64,000 nucleotides of DNA from Bordetella parapertussis (GCA_945861275.1 CAMATZ010000036.1:1-64000); one strand, 5' to 3'; numbered from the stretch's first letter, positions 26,696 through 35,790 are shown. Translations and numbers: made by a program. The notes: generated by a model not told the origin, from the sequence alone.

Positions 26696-27913
26696 ATGGA
26701 TTTACAGCAGGCGTTTAGCGGCATCAAGGTGCTGGCGGTGGCGCGCATTGTCGCTGCGCCGTTCGCCGCCTACCAATTGGCGATGCATGGCGCTGACGTG
26801 ATTCACGTCGAGCATCCCGATGGCGGCGATTCCTCGCGCACTTCCGGCAATTTGCAAACGCCCTTTCACAAGGCCCAGATGGCGCACAACTTTCTCGCCT
26901 ACAACGCCAACAAGCGCTCGCTCACGCTCGCCATCAATACGCCGGCGGGCCAGGCGGTGTTCCGCCGAATGGCCAGCACCGCTGACGTGGTCATCGAAAA
27001 CCTCAAGGGCGGCACCATGGCGCGTTACGGTCTCGGTTACGAGGACCTGAAGCAGATCAATCCGCGCATCATCTTCTGTTCCGTTACCGGCTACGGCCAA
27101 ACCGGCCCGAAGAAAAGCGACCCGGCCATCGACACCGTTATCCAAGCGGTCAGTGGCATGATGAGCATCACCGGCACGCCGCAAACCGGTCCGCTGAAAT
27201 CCGGCTCCACTATCGTGGACTACACCACAGGATATGCCGCCGCGCTCGCGCTTGTCATCGCGCTGTTTCAGCGCACTCGCACCGGCGTGGGTCAGGTCAT
27301 CGATGTGGCCATGCTGGAAACGGCGATGACCATGATGGGCGGTGAAGTCCTGCGCGCCATCACCGCCAATGAAACCCCGCCGCTGGTGGGCAATGCCTCG
27401 GGCAAAGGCGGCTACGTGAGCGATACCTATCGCTGCAAGGAAGGCCACCTTTCCATCGCTGCCGGTGCACCCGCCCGCCGCGACAAGCTGTGGAAGGTTA
27501 TCGATGGCGCCGAGATTCCCCAGGACCCACGCTTCGCCACGGATGTTGCGGTGGCGCAGAACATGCAGGCGATGAATGAAATCATCGAGCGCAAGCTCTC
27601 AACCAAAACGGCAGCAGAATGGGAAACGCTACTGAACAAGGCCGGCGTGCCGGCGATGGAAGTCCTGCCGCTCGCGCGCGCCGTCCACCATCCACAGCTC
27701 GAGTACCGCAAATTCTTTCATGCGTTCGACGACACTGGTGCGAGCGGTTTGCCGCCCTTCGCGGTACCTACCGCGCCCTACCGTCTGTCTGCAAGCCCGG
27801 CGACTATCCATTCCCTGCCGCCACGCCTGGGACAGCACACCGATGAAGTGCTGGCCGAATACGGGTTTTCAAAGGACGAGATCGCGCAGTTGCACGCCAG
27901 CAGCACGGTATAG
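26696..27913 (+). CDS. CaiB/BaiF family (class III) CoA transferase
   Basis: 405 residues. The fold-specific N-terminus is GIKVLAVARIVAAPFAAYQLAMHGADVIHVE shortened in places, followed by SLTLAINTPAGQ and DVVIENLKGGTMARYGLGYE. The catalytic Asp is probably D175 in STIVDYTTGY. It moves CoA between carboxylic acids to start their degradation. Co-oriented with the Bug gene just upstream and convergent with the next gene. Confidence 0.9.
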   Translation: MDLQQAFSGIKVLAVARIVAAPFAAYQLAMHGADVIHVEHPDGGDSSRTSGNLQTPFHKAQMAHNFLAYNANKRSLTLAINTPAGQAVFRRMASTADVVIENLKGGTMARYGLGYEDLKQINPRIIFCSVTGYGQTGPKKSDPAIDTVIQAVSGMMSITGTPQTGPLKSGSTIVDYTTGYAAALALVIALFQRTRTGVGQVIDVAMLETAMTMMGGEVLRAITANETPPLVGNASGKGGYVSDTYRCKEGHLSIAAGAPARRDKLWKVIDGAEIPQDPRFATDVAVAQNMQAMNEIIERKLSTKTAAEWETLLNKAGVPAMEVLPLARAVHHPQLEYRKFFHAFDDTGASGLPPFAVPTAPYRLSASPATIHSLPPRLGQHTDEVLAEYGFSKDEIAQLHASSTV

Positions 27914-27918
27914 CCCGC

Positions 27919-28596
27919 TCAGCGCTGCGGTTCGGCCTTCAGCAGCAGCCGCGCAAAATGCCGGCCGGCGAATTTCTGTCCGGCGCTAAGCGGCAGCCGA
28001 TCCTCACCCAGGCTGGGATCGAACAAATTTTCCGGGGCATCGACCTCGAGCACATTCATGTACTTGCCCGCCGGGTCGGGGCCGATCTGTGCGGGGTGAG
28101 GCGCATGCTGCAGTTGCCAGGCGCGGTGGATGCCGGGCAGTTCCAGTACCTGCTTCAGGTGCTGTGCGTTCGCGGACTGGAATCGGGAATCCTCTACCGC
28201 CGCGCCGCGAAAATTGCTTTCGCAGCGCGCCCAGCAGCGGCCGCCACGAGTGTCTTTTTCGATCAGCGACAGCACGCGGTAAAACACCCGGCCCCAATTG
28301 CCGAGATCGCGGCGCCAGGGTTCCTTTTCCATCACCGGCGGTGGCGGGTTTTGCGGGAAGGACTTGAACAGCCCGGGATCGCTGATGGCGTAAATCTGCT
28401 GGTATTCCTGCTCCATCACACCTTCATTATCGCCGCCGCGCAGCTCCCGCGTGCGCCAGGCCGTGGAGTAACCCGGCTTGTCCGCCAGCTCCTGGATATG
28501 ATCATCGAAGTGGATGTTGAACTGGCGGTCGAACTCCTTGTTCACCAGATCAAACCTGACGAAGCACAGATAGGGGAATGCCTTGATGTCTACCAC
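27919..28596 (-). CDS. Protein of unknown function, possible duplicated alpha/beta-barrel (EthD-like) fold
   Basis: I do not recognise this family. From the GTG at 28596 (AAGGAG 7 nt upstream) it has 225 residues; the frame continues to 28665 but that would overlap the dienelactone hydrolase gene. The N-terminal half has a strand-like start AFPYLCFVRFDLV, an HFDDHIQEL helix and GYSTAWRTREL. The second half repeats the pattern loosely (LPGIHRAWQLQ and KYMNVLEVDAPENL). Paired half-repeats of this kind suggest a dimeric alpha/beta-barrel protein such as the EthD/stress-response group. It lies 20 nt after the hydrolase gene in one operon. Confidence 0.6.
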   Translation of the reverse strand: MVDIKAFPYLCFVRFDLVNKEFDRQFNIHFDDHIQELADKPGYSTAWRTRELRGGDNEGVMEQEYQQIYAISDPGLFKSFPQNPPPPVMEKEPWRRDLGNWGRVFYRVLSLIEKDTRGGRCWARCESNFRGAAVEDSRFQSANAQHLKQVLELPGIHRAWQLQHAPHPAQIGPDPAGKYMNVLEVDAPENLFDPSLGEDRLPLSAGQKFAGRHFARLLLKAEPQR

Positions 28597-28616
28597 GTCA
28601 CGCTCCTTTGTCTGCT

Positions 28617-29360
28617 TCAAGCCTTCTTTAGATTGCGTTCCCACAGATCGAATATCTTTTCCCACGATTGCTCGGAGGCGACGGAGTTATAAGACGCGCG
28701 CTCGGCGAAGCAGTAGCCGTGCAGCGTCCCTGGCAGGACTTCCAGCGTATGCCGCGTGCCTGCTTTTTTCAGCGCCGCGGTGAGATCGGGAATCACGTTG
28801 GCGGGCACCGAACCATCGGTCTCGGCAAAGCCGTAGTACAGCTCACCCTTGATTTTGTCGATCAGCAAATGTGAAGAATCCGGTTTATCGGTGACGATGT
28901 TGACGCCGTAGAGGGATGCGGCCGCCATCATGCGCGTCGGGAAGCGCGCTGAAACTGTAGTGATGTAACAGCCGCTCATGCAATGGCCGACGCAGCCCAC
29001 CGGGCCGGCCTTCACTTTGTCCTGCGCATCCAGCCACGCAATCAATCCGGCGGTGTCATCGGTCACGTCGGCGTTGGTGATGCTGTTCATCGAGGCTCTG
29101 ATCACCGCCGACATTTGATCATTGCGGCGCGGAATGTCGAAGCGGCAGGTGCCTAGCCGGTAGTACATGTCGGGCAGCAGGCAGAAATAACCGCGCTTGG
29201 CGATGCGCCGCGCCATGTTGCAAAGCTCCTCGCGATAGCCCGGTGCGTCCATGTAAAAAATGATGCCGGGGAATGACCCTGGTGCGTCGGGACAGACCGC
29301 GAATGAGGGGCATTTGCCGTACTTGGTGGTGACCAGTACATTTTGCTCGATGAGTGCCAT
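28617..29360 (-). CDS. Dienelactone hydrolase family protein
   Basis: 247-residue alpha/beta hydrolase. The nucleophile is Cys127 in GCVGHCMSG, as in true dienelactone hydrolases, with the Asp in FAETDGSVPA and the His in GTLHGYCF completing the triad. Members open dienelactones or related cyclic esters from aromatic ring cleavage. The N-terminal part CPDAPGSFPGIIFYMDAPG is typical. It is divergent from the thiamine-diphosphate enzyme gene. Confidence 0.88.
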   Translation of the reverse strand: MALIEQNVLVTTKYGKCPSFAVCPDAPGSFPGIIFYMDAPGYREELCNMARRIAKRGYFCLLPDMYYRLGTCRFDIPRRNDQMSAVIRASMNSITNADVTDDTAGLIAWLDAQDKVKAGPVGCVGHCMSGCYITTVSARFPTRMMAAASLYGVNIVTDKPDSSHLLIDKIKGELYYGFAETDGSVPANVIPDLTAALKKAGTRHTLEVLPGTLHGYCFAERASYNSVASEQSWEKIFDLWERNLKKA

Positions 29361-29476
29361 GCTGATATTCCTTTCCTGTGGGTATCTTGAATACGCTGTA
29401 GTTTATCCGATTCGAGGACGTATAAAGCCAATTCCCTCATACTGCGAGATTGTCATTTATAGTCGGCATTCAACCT

Positions 29477-31270
29477 ATGCGTAACGACTTACCCGTCCCA
29501 TCCAAACCGTCGGCTACCCGCTGGGGCAGCGACTATATTGCCGATGTGATGCGCGCACTGGGCATCGAATACATTGCGCTGACGCCTGGCGCAAGTTACC
29601 GCGGCCTGCATGACAGTCTGGTCAATCATCTGGGCAACGCCAAGCCCGGCATGCTGCTTGCACTACACGAGGAGAGCGCGGTTGCCATCGCGCATGGTTA
29701 CGCAAAAATAACCGGCAAGCCGCTGGGGGTGCTGCTACACAGCAACGTCGGTCTGATGCACGCATCGATGGCGATATTCAATGCCTGGTGCGAGCGCGTG
29801 CCCATGCTGCTCTACGGCGGCAACGGGCCGATGGACGCTAATGCGCGGCGGCCGTTTGTGGACTGGCAACACACCTCCACCGATCAGGCGGCGCTGGTGC
29901 GTCACTATCTCAAGTGGGACAACCAGCCTGCGTCATTGCCGGCCGCCGCGGAGGCCATGCTGCGCGCAGCGCAGATTGCGCAGACCGCGCCGTGCGCGCC
30001 GACTTACGTGATCTTCGACGCGGCTCTGCAGGAAGTGAAAATCGAGGGTACGTTGCGCGTGCCGGACGTGGAACGGTTCAGGCCGCCTCAGCCGGCCTAC
30101 CCCGCGCCGGATGTGGTGCAGGCTGTTGTAGCAATGCTCGCGAAAGCGAAGCGGCCGTTGTTGCTGGCGGGACGCGGCGGGCGCGGCATTGCTGCATGGA
30201 AGAATCGCATTGCGCTTGCGGAATTGCTGGGGGCACGTGTGCTGACAAGTCTGCGAACGTCGGCGGCGTTTCCAAGCAGCCACCCACTCCATGCCGGACC
30301 CCCGATCAAGTTTGTTGACGAGGCCACGATCAAAACCGTCGCGCAATCCGACGTGATTCTAAGCCTGGATTGGATCGAACTCGCGGGCCTGCTCAAGCAG
30401 GCGTGGCAATCCGCGCCGGTCGCGGCCAAAGTGATACAGGTTTCGGTCGACGTGCAAGTGCACAACGGCTGGGGCATGGAGCATCTGGGGTTGCCGCCGG
30501 CGGACATCAATGTGCTGGCGGAGCCGGATGCTTTTACCGCTGCGCTCCTGGCCGAACTGCGCAAAACGCGCCGCAAGCGTAGTGCCAGCCGCGCCCTCAT
30601 CAGGCGCGGTGATGAAGTGCGGCCACAGCCGAAGCTGTCCGCTAAAGGCAGCATCGGTGTGCGCACACTGGCGTCCGCAATCAACACCATCGCTGCGCAA
30701 CAGGATACCTGCCTGATTCGCGTTAACCTGGGCTGGCCCGCGGATATGACAATCTACAATCATCCACTGGATTATCTGGGCGGCGACGGCGGGGGCGGTG
30801 TCGGCGCGGGTCCGGGCATGACCGTGGGCGCTGCGCTGGCGCTGCGCGATTTGTACGGCAAGGGACGGCTGCCGCTGGCGGTGCTGGGAGACGGCGATTT
30901 CATGATGGGCGTGAGCGCGTTGTGGACTGCCACGCACTACAAAATTCCGTTGCTGATGGTGATTGCCAATAACCGTTCGTTCTTCAACGACGAAATGCAT
31001 CAGGAGCGCATCGCCCGGCAGCGCGGGCGGCCCGTCGAAAACAAATGGATAGGGCAGCGCTTCGCTGGCCCCAACCTCGATATCGCCGCGCTGGCCCGCG
31101 CACAGGGCGCCATCGCGTTCGGCCCGGTTGCGCGTGCGGGCAATCTTCTGAAGACGCTGCGCGACGCCGTGGCCAAGACCCGCGCCGGCAACGTGGTGGT
31201 GGTCGAAGTGCTGGTCAACGCAGAATACGATTCCACGATCGCGAACAGCATGGTGCGTGGGTCGCAGTAA
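29477..31270 (+). CDS. Thiamine-diphosphate-dependent enzyme (acetolactate synthase/decarboxylase family)
   Basis: 597 residues from the ATG at 29477; a TTG at 29450 is an alternative. The PYR domain has the catalytic Glu in LLALHEESAVAIAHGYAK (residue 65). A central domain follows, then the PP domain with the cofactor motif GDGDFMMGVSALW and NN about 26 residues after GDG. It resembles benzoylformate decarboxylase or acetolactate synthase paralogues rather than IlvI, and no small subunit is present. It is 48 nt ahead of a Bug gene on the same strand. A 2-oxo acid decarboxylase or carboligase is the most likely role. Confidence 0.87.
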   Translation: MRNDLPVPSKPSATRWGSDYIADVMRALGIEYIALTPGASYRGLHDSLVNHLGNAKPGMLLALHEESAVAIAHGYAKITGKPLGVLLHSNVGLMHASMAIFNAWCERVPMLLYGGNGPMDANARRPFVDWQHTSTDQAALVRHYLKWDNQPASLPAAAEAMLRAAQIAQTAPCAPTYVIFDAALQEVKIEGTLRVPDVERFRPPQPAYPAPDVVQAVVAMLAKAKRPLLLAGRGGRGIAAWKNRIALAELLGARVLTSLRTSAAFPSSHPLHAGPPIKFVDEATIKTVAQSDVILSLDWIELAGLLKQAWQSAPVAAKVIQVSVDVQVHNGWGMEHLGLPPADINVLAEPDAFTAALLAELRKTRRKRSASRALIRRGDEVRPQPKLSAKGSIGVRTLASAINTIAAQQDTCLIRVNLGWPADMTIYNHPLDYLGGDGGGGVGAGPGMTVGAALALRDLYGKGRLPLAVLGDGDFMMGVSALWTATHYKIPLLMVIANNRSFFNDEMHQERIARQRGRPVENKWIGQRFAGPNLDIAALARAQGAIAFGPVARAGNLLKTLRDAVAKTRAGNVVVVEVLVNAEYDSTIANSMVRGSQ

Positions 31271-31317
31271 AGTAAGCCCCCTTTAGTCCTCAATCCTAAA
31301 TCCTCATTCATCACGCT

Positions 31318-32286
31318 ATGCCGAACCTACCGAAAATTATGCTCGTGATCTGCGCTGCAGGCGCATTGCTGTGCAACAGCGCGCAGGCGCAGAACTATCC
31401 CTCCAAAGCGATCCGCTTCCTGGTCGGCGCGCCGCCGGGCGGCGGCGCTGATTTCGTGGGACGCAATCTCGGGCCCAAACTCAGCGAGAGCATGGGCCAA
31501 TCGGTGGTGGTGGAGAATCGCCCGGGCGCCAACGGCGTGGTCGCCTCAGAATTGTTGGCGCGCGCGGCGCCGGACGGCTACACCATCAAGGTAAACACCA
31601 CGGGTGACGCCATCAATCCGTCGCTGATGAAACTCACCTTTGAATTTCCCAGGGACTTTGCCTTTATTACACGGGTAGCCGAGTCGCAGAACATCCTGGT
31701 CGCGCATCCGTCGTTTCCGGCGCATGGCGCGAAGGCGCTTATTGCGCTCTCAAAGCAGCGCCCAGGGGCGATTACCTATGGTTCACAGGGCATCGGTTCG
31801 TCGGGCCATTTGTCCGGCGAACTGTTTCAGTTCATGACTGGCGTCAAATGGGTGCATGTCCCCTATAAGGGCGGTGCACTGGCGCTGATCGATCTGGTCG
31901 GCGGCCAGATTTCCATCAGCTTCGGCAATATTCCCACCGTGATTCAGCAGGTGCGCGCCGGCAAGTTGCGAGCGATTGCCATGACAGGCGCGAAACGCTC
32001 GGCAGCGGCGCCTGATATTCCGACGGTGGCAGAAAGCGGCGTTCCGGGATTCGAAGTCAGCAACTGGTTCGGCGTGGCGGCGCCGGCAAAAACGCCACCG
32101 GAAATCCTCGCACGGCTGCACAGTGAAATAGCGCGCGCACTCAAGTTGCAGGACGTGCGCGCCGGGTTTCTGAATTCAGGGGCGGATCCGTCCGAAACGA
32201 CCATGGAGCAGTACAATGCGTTTATTCAAAGCGAATTCACCAAGTGGGCCAAGGTGATCAAGGCTGCCGGCATTAAAGGGGAGTAA
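31318..32286 (+). CDS. Bug/TctC family binding protein (4)
   Basis: 322-residue periplasmic protein with a signal peptide ending CNSAQAQ. Motifs: YPSKAIRFLVGAPPGGGAD, VVENRPGANGVVASELLA, HVPYKGGALALIDLVGG, then FTKWAKVIKAAGIKGE at the C-terminus. It is probably cotranscribed with the preceding thiamine-diphosphate enzyme. Its last 20 codons match a decayed fragment found at 34053-34115. Confidence 0.9.
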   Translation: MPNLPKIMLVICAAGALLCNSAQAQNYPSKAIRFLVGAPPGGGADFVGRNLGPKLSESMGQSVVVENRPGANGVVASELLARAAPDGYTIKVNTTGDAINPSLMKLTFEFPRDFAFITRVAESQNILVAHPSFPAHGAKALIALSKQRPGAITYGSQGIGSSGHLSGELFQFMTGVKWVHVPYKGGALALIDLVGGQISISFGNIPTVIQQVRAGKLRAIAMTGAKRSAAAPDIPTVAESGVPGFEVSNWFGVAAPAKTPPEILARLHSEIARALKLQDVRAGFLNSGADPSETTMEQYNAFIQSEFTKWAKVIKAAGIKGE

Positions 32287-32321
32287 TGCCGCTTAGGTGC
32301 CCATCGACGTGCCAGAACGCG

Positions 32322-33050
32322 CTAGGCGGCGGGCGTATGCTTGGCCAGGAATGCGTTGATGCGAACCTTCGCTTCCGCCAGCGCGGCGCCTGCTTTCCAC
32401 TCCAGGATGAACTCCGCGTTGGGAAGCAGCTTTGCCAACTCCTCGGAGATCGGCAACGGATGCGCCTCATCGTTGCCTGCCAGCACCAGGCACGGGGTCT
32501 GGCAACTCGACACGAACGCGCGATCGACGCTGTAGAGGAAGCCGGGCGCGTACATGTTCTGGTAGAACGCGTCAAGCACCTGCTCGGTGGCCTCCGGATG
32601 ATTGACCAGGGCCTTCGCCCAGGCATCGAAGCGGGGAGGGCGGGGCTTCATCGGGCCTACGCGCCCGATCGCCTGCGCGATCACGGCACTCGCGATGCGC
32701 TGAGGCTGGGCCTTCAACAGGCTCATGATAAAGGACCCGCCGATACACTGGCCGAATAAATGGCAGCGGTCGATATGCAGGTGGTCAAGCAGAGCGATGT
32801 GGTCGGCGGCGTAGGAGTGCCAGCTATCCTGCGCGGTGAGGGGTGCGTGGGAGCGGCCGCCGGCATTGCGCTGATCCATCACGATCACGCGGTATCCCGC
32901 GAAGTCAGTGGCGGGCTTCAGCGGCGCCATCGGCTGGCTCCACACGTCGATAGTCGACGCGAGGCCCGCCGGCGCGAACATGAGCAGGGGGAACCCCTTG
33001 CCGTATTCCTCGTAATAGATCGACGCACCATGGTGTTCAAGCGTGGGCAT
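32322..33050 (-). CDS. Alpha/beta hydrolase with a Cys in the nucleophile elbow
   Basis: 242 residues of the alpha/beta hydrolase fold (FPLLMFAPAGLAS near the oxyanion region, VIVMDQRNAGGRS). The nucleophile elbow reads LFGQCIGGSF, so Cys102 stands where most relatives have Ser. The Asp is likely in AGNDEAHPLP. The usual C-terminal His is not obvious: the segment reads ILEWKAGAALAEAK. It may be a carboxylesterase-like enzyme with changed chemistry. It is in tail-to-tail orientation to Bug gene 4 and downstream of the SMP-30 gene. Confidence 0.75.
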   Translation of the reverse strand: MPTLEHHGASIYYEEYGKGFPLLMFAPAGLASTIDVWSQPMAPLKPATDFAGYRVIVMDQRNAGGRSHAPLTAQDSWHSYAADHIALLDHLHIDRCHLFGQCIGGSFIMSLLKAQPQRIASAVIAQAIGRVGPMKPRPPRFDAWAKALVNHPEATEQVLDAFYQNMYAPGFLYSVDRAFVSSCQTPCLVLAGNDEAHPLPISEELAKLLPNAEFILEWKAGAALAEAKVRINAFLAKHTPAA

Positions 33051-33133
33051 TGCAGAATCCTTTCATATAGGTTCTTGACATGACTTCCTTCCGGTAATCA
33101 GTAAATCTCATTGACGAAAGCGCAGGCAGCCGC

Positions 33134-34039
33134 TTACGGATACATCGCCCAGCCCACGCGCCCGGTCTGCGCTTTGTAGAAGTGCCCATTGGTGCTGGTC
33201 ACAAACAGCGTGGTGAGATCAGGGCCGCCGAAGCAACAATTGGTGGGGCGATTCGCCGGCACAGGGTGTGTCTCCAGCACGCGCCCGGTGGGCGAGAACA
33301 CGTAGATCATCGGCCCCGATCCACTCACGTAGTAGCCGGCGGTGGCGATGATGTTGCCTTCGGCGTCGAGACACATGCCATCGATGCCGCGATGAACGCC
33401 CCGCGCGTCTTCACCCCAGGTGAACAGTGCGTCATACGTGCCGAGGCTGCCGTCATCCTTGATCGGGTACGCGCGCAACTGCCGCGGTATGCCGATGGCG
33501 GAGCCGCTCTCGGCGACATACAACGTTCTCTGGTCCTGTGATACCAGTATGCCGTTGGGCTGCGTGGTGTCGAAGGTTACGCGCGTCACGCTGTAGGCGC
33601 CGTCTTTCTGCGGATCGGCGCGCAGCACCGAGCGGTGGTCGAGCTCGGTGACCTCGGTCGAGTCCCAGTTGCCGTCATTGATGGGGTTGGTAAACCAGAT
33701 GCGGCCTTTGCGATCGATGGCAAGATCGTTCGGCGTGTTGAGCTTCTTGCCGTCGAGACGGTCGGCGATGACGACATTTTTGCCATCGGCATCGAAGCGC
33801 ACAATCGATCTGCCGCCCGAGCAACAACCGAACAGCCGTCCCTGCGCATCAAACGCGAGACCGTTGGTGCGGTTTGTGCCGCTGCGCCATTCGTCGATCA
33901 CACCGGTTTTAGGGTCGTAGCGCAGAATGCGGTTCTTGCGGATTTGTGTGAGATAGATGTGTGCACCGTCCCATACCGGACCTTCGGTGATGAACTGTTC
34001 CGTGTCCGGTTTCATCAGCAGTTCAAATTTCCAGGGCAT
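33134..34039 (-). CDS. SMP-30/gluconolactonase family protein
   Basis: 301-residue six-bladed beta-propeller lactonase. The metal ligands of the family can be placed: Glu in FITEGPVWD, Asn in KLNTPNDLAID, and Asp in HRGIDGMCLDAEGN. It would hydrolyse a sugar- or aromatic-derived lactone. No signal peptide is seen, so it is cytoplasmic. It lies between the alpha/beta hydrolase and the thiolase-like gene on the same strand. Confidence 0.88.
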   Translation of the reverse strand: MPWKFELLMKPDTEQFITEGPVWDGAHIYLTQIRKNRILRYDPKTGVIDEWRSGTNRTNGLAFDAQGRLFGCCSGGRSIVRFDADGKNVVIADRLDGKKLNTPNDLAIDRKGRIWFTNPINDGNWDSTEVTELDHRSVLRADPQKDGAYSVTRVTFDTTQPNGILVSQDQRTLYVAESGSAIGIPRQLRAYPIKDDGSLGTYDALFTWGEDARGVHRGIDGMCLDAEGNIIATAGYYVSGSGPMIYVFSPTGRVLETHPVPANRPTNCCFGGPDLTTLFVTSTNGHFYKAQTGRVGWAMYP

Positions 34040-34052
34040 TTGGTTTCCTCTA

Positions 34053-34115
34053 ATTCAAAGCGAATGCGCCACGTGGGCCAGGGGGATCATGGCCGCTGGT
34101 ATTAACGGGAAGTAG
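34053..34115 (+). pseudogene. 3' remnant of a Bug/TctC gene
   Basis: On the + strand the codons from 34053 read IQSECATWARGIMAAGINGK and then a stop. Bug gene 4 ends IQSEFTKWAKVIKAAGIKGE and then a stop, and the DNA of the two ends also matches closely. Everything upstream of this fragment has been replaced by the oppositely oriented SMP-30 gene. It is clear evidence of a lost tenth Bug gene. Confidence 0.75.
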
Positions 34116-34143
34116 ACCGTGCCGTCAGGCTGCCGGGGTCTGC

Positions 34144-35328
34144 CTAATACGGTTCCTTGACGAAGATGAACGTGGTGCCCTGCACGATAGGCGCGCTCGC
34201 GCCGACGAAGGAGACATTGACGTCCTTGACTTGACGTGCACCCGCGCGGCCCGATGCCTGCAGTGCGCCCTCGATGATGTGCCACAGACCGTGGATGCGC
34301 CCGGTGCCGAGGCTGCCGCCGAAGGTGTTCAGCGGCAACTCGCCATCGAGCTCCATGCGTCCGTCCTGAATGAAGTCGAGCGCCTCGCCCTCTTTGCAAA
34401 AGCCATAGGACTCCAGGCCGTAGATCACCGATGCGGAGAAGCCGTCGTAGATCTGCGCCACATCCACATCCTTCGGCGTGAAGCCCGAGCGCTCCCAGGT
34501 GAGTTTTGCTGAACTGCTGCCGCCCGCCATGTAACTGCTGAGGCTGCCTATGCGGCCCGCGACTTCAAAGTGCAGGCGCTGCCCATAACCCGCGAGGTAC
34601 GCGGGTTGCGGCTTGAGATCGCGCGCGCGGTCGGCGGTGGTGAGCACAATGGCGCATGCGCCCTGCACCGGGATGTCGCAGTCGTAGAGGCAGAAGGGAT
34701 GCGCGACCATGCGCGAATTCAGGTAGTCCTCGCGCGTGAGGGGCGTCCCATAGAAATAGGCGCGCGGATTATTCTGCGTGTGGCGGCGCTGGGTCACCGC
34801 GAGGGTCGCCATTTTTTCGCGATTCTGATTATGCGTTTCCAGCCAGCGGGTGTAGGCGACCGCCATGCCTTGTCCCGGACCGCCAAAGCCGTACGGACCG
34901 GTGAACTGCACCGGTCCATTGGCGTAGGCGCCAGGCAGGTTCTGATACGTGCCTTTCGGGTTGTGCATGGCGCGCCACACCACTGCGTATTTGCACACGC
35001 CGGCGAGCAGCGCATTGGTGGCTTGCTGCACCGCGCCGCCGATATTCACCGACCCTGTCTGAATATGCCAGGTGAGGCTCGGCAGCTTTAGCATCGCCAT
35101 CATGCAGTTGACGGAAACGATGGAGATGCCGTCCACCTCGGCGTGCCCGGTCGCCGGCAGCTCGGGGTAGGTCGCGAGGCCGTCGATGTCCGGCAGCGTC
35201 AGTCCGGAGTCTTCCACTGCCGCCTTGACCGCCTGCAGCGCGTGCGCGGCGAGCGGGGTTTCGGCCGTGCGGGTGGCCTTGGAGAATCCCACACCGCTTA
35301 TTGCTATTTTGCACCGGTTATCCCACAT
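34144..35328 (-). CDS. Thiolase-like protein (SCP2/Ltp2 type) lacking the usual nucleophilic Cys
   Basis: 394 residues of the SCP2-thiolase-like family: ISGVGFSKATRTAETPLAAHA at the start, DIDGLATYPE, and FGGSLGTGRIHGLWHIIEGALQ cut short at the usual GHP position. Where active thiolases have G-C, this one has QTGSVNIGG, so the acyl-accepting Cys is missing and the C-terminal His motif is changed. Together with the next gene (DUF35) this resembles the Ltp2-ChsH2 retro-aldolase pair of steroid side-chain degradation. Degradative aldolase is therefore likelier than thiolase. Confidence 0.82.
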   Translation of the reverse strand: MWDNRCKIAISGVGFSKATRTAETPLAAHALQAVKAAVEDSGLTLPDIDGLATYPELPATGHAEVDGISIVSVNCMMAMLKLPSLTWHIQTGSVNIGGAVQQATNALLAGVCKYAVVWRAMHNPKGTYQNLPGAYANGPVQFTGPYGFGGPGQGMAVAYTRWLETHNQNREKMATLAVTQRRHTQNNPRAYFYGTPLTREDYLNSRMVAHPFCLYDCDIPVQGACAIVLTTADRARDLKPQPAYLAGYGQRLHFEVAGRIGSLSSYMAGGSSSAKLTWERSGFTPKDVDVAQIYDGFSASVIYGLESYGFCKEGEALDFIQDGRMELDGELPLNTFGGSLGTGRIHGLWHIIEGALQASGRAGARQVKDVNVSFVGASAPIVQGTTFIFVKEPY

Positions 35329-35364
35329 GCTTTATTGCTCCTTTTGCGAAGGCGCTGATCACGA

Positions 35365-35790
35365 TCAGCGCGCCAGCCTGAACTGCGGCAGCGTGATGTC
35401 GTCGTTCAGCGGCTGGAACACCACCTCCACGCGACGCCCCACCTTGGCCTCGGTATACGGCGCCTCCAGCAAGTTGCCGGCCATCAGCGCGCCGGGCGCA
35501 TCGTCGAGTTCGACGATGATGCTGGCGTACGGCACAGCCGAGACGAAACGCTTGTCACCGGTGTGGTACATGATGGTGTAGGCGTAAATTGCGCCCTTGC
35601 CGGCGACCGGCTCGAACTTCAGATCGACGCTCATGCAGTTCACGCAGGTCGCGTACGGCGGATGCTGGAAATGCTTGCATTCCTGACAGCGTTGCAGTGA
35701 CAACACGTTTTTTTTGGCCGATTCCCAGAACGGCTTGGTCCACTCATTGGGGACGGGAATCGGCCGGGTAACTTTGCTCCAATCACTCAT
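35365..35790 (-). CDS. Zn-ribbon/OB-fold protein (DUF35)
   Basis: 141 residues: an N-terminal rubredoxin-like zinc ribbon with CQEC and CVNC (residues about 35-52) and a C-terminal OB fold (GKGAIYAYTIMYHTG and VGRRVEVVFQ). DUF35 proteins form complexes with thiolase-like enzymes and bind CoA or the acyl substrate. It is directly upstream of the thiolase-like gene on the same strand, 36 nt apart, which supports a shared complex. Confidence 0.9.
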   Translation of the reverse strand: MSDWSKVTRPIPVPNEWTKPFWESAKKNVLSLQRCQECKHFQHPPYATCVNCMSVDLKFEPVAGKGAIYAYTIMYHTGDKRFVSAVPYASIIVELDDAPGALMAGNLLEAPYTEAKVGRRVEVVFQPLNDDITLPQFRLAR

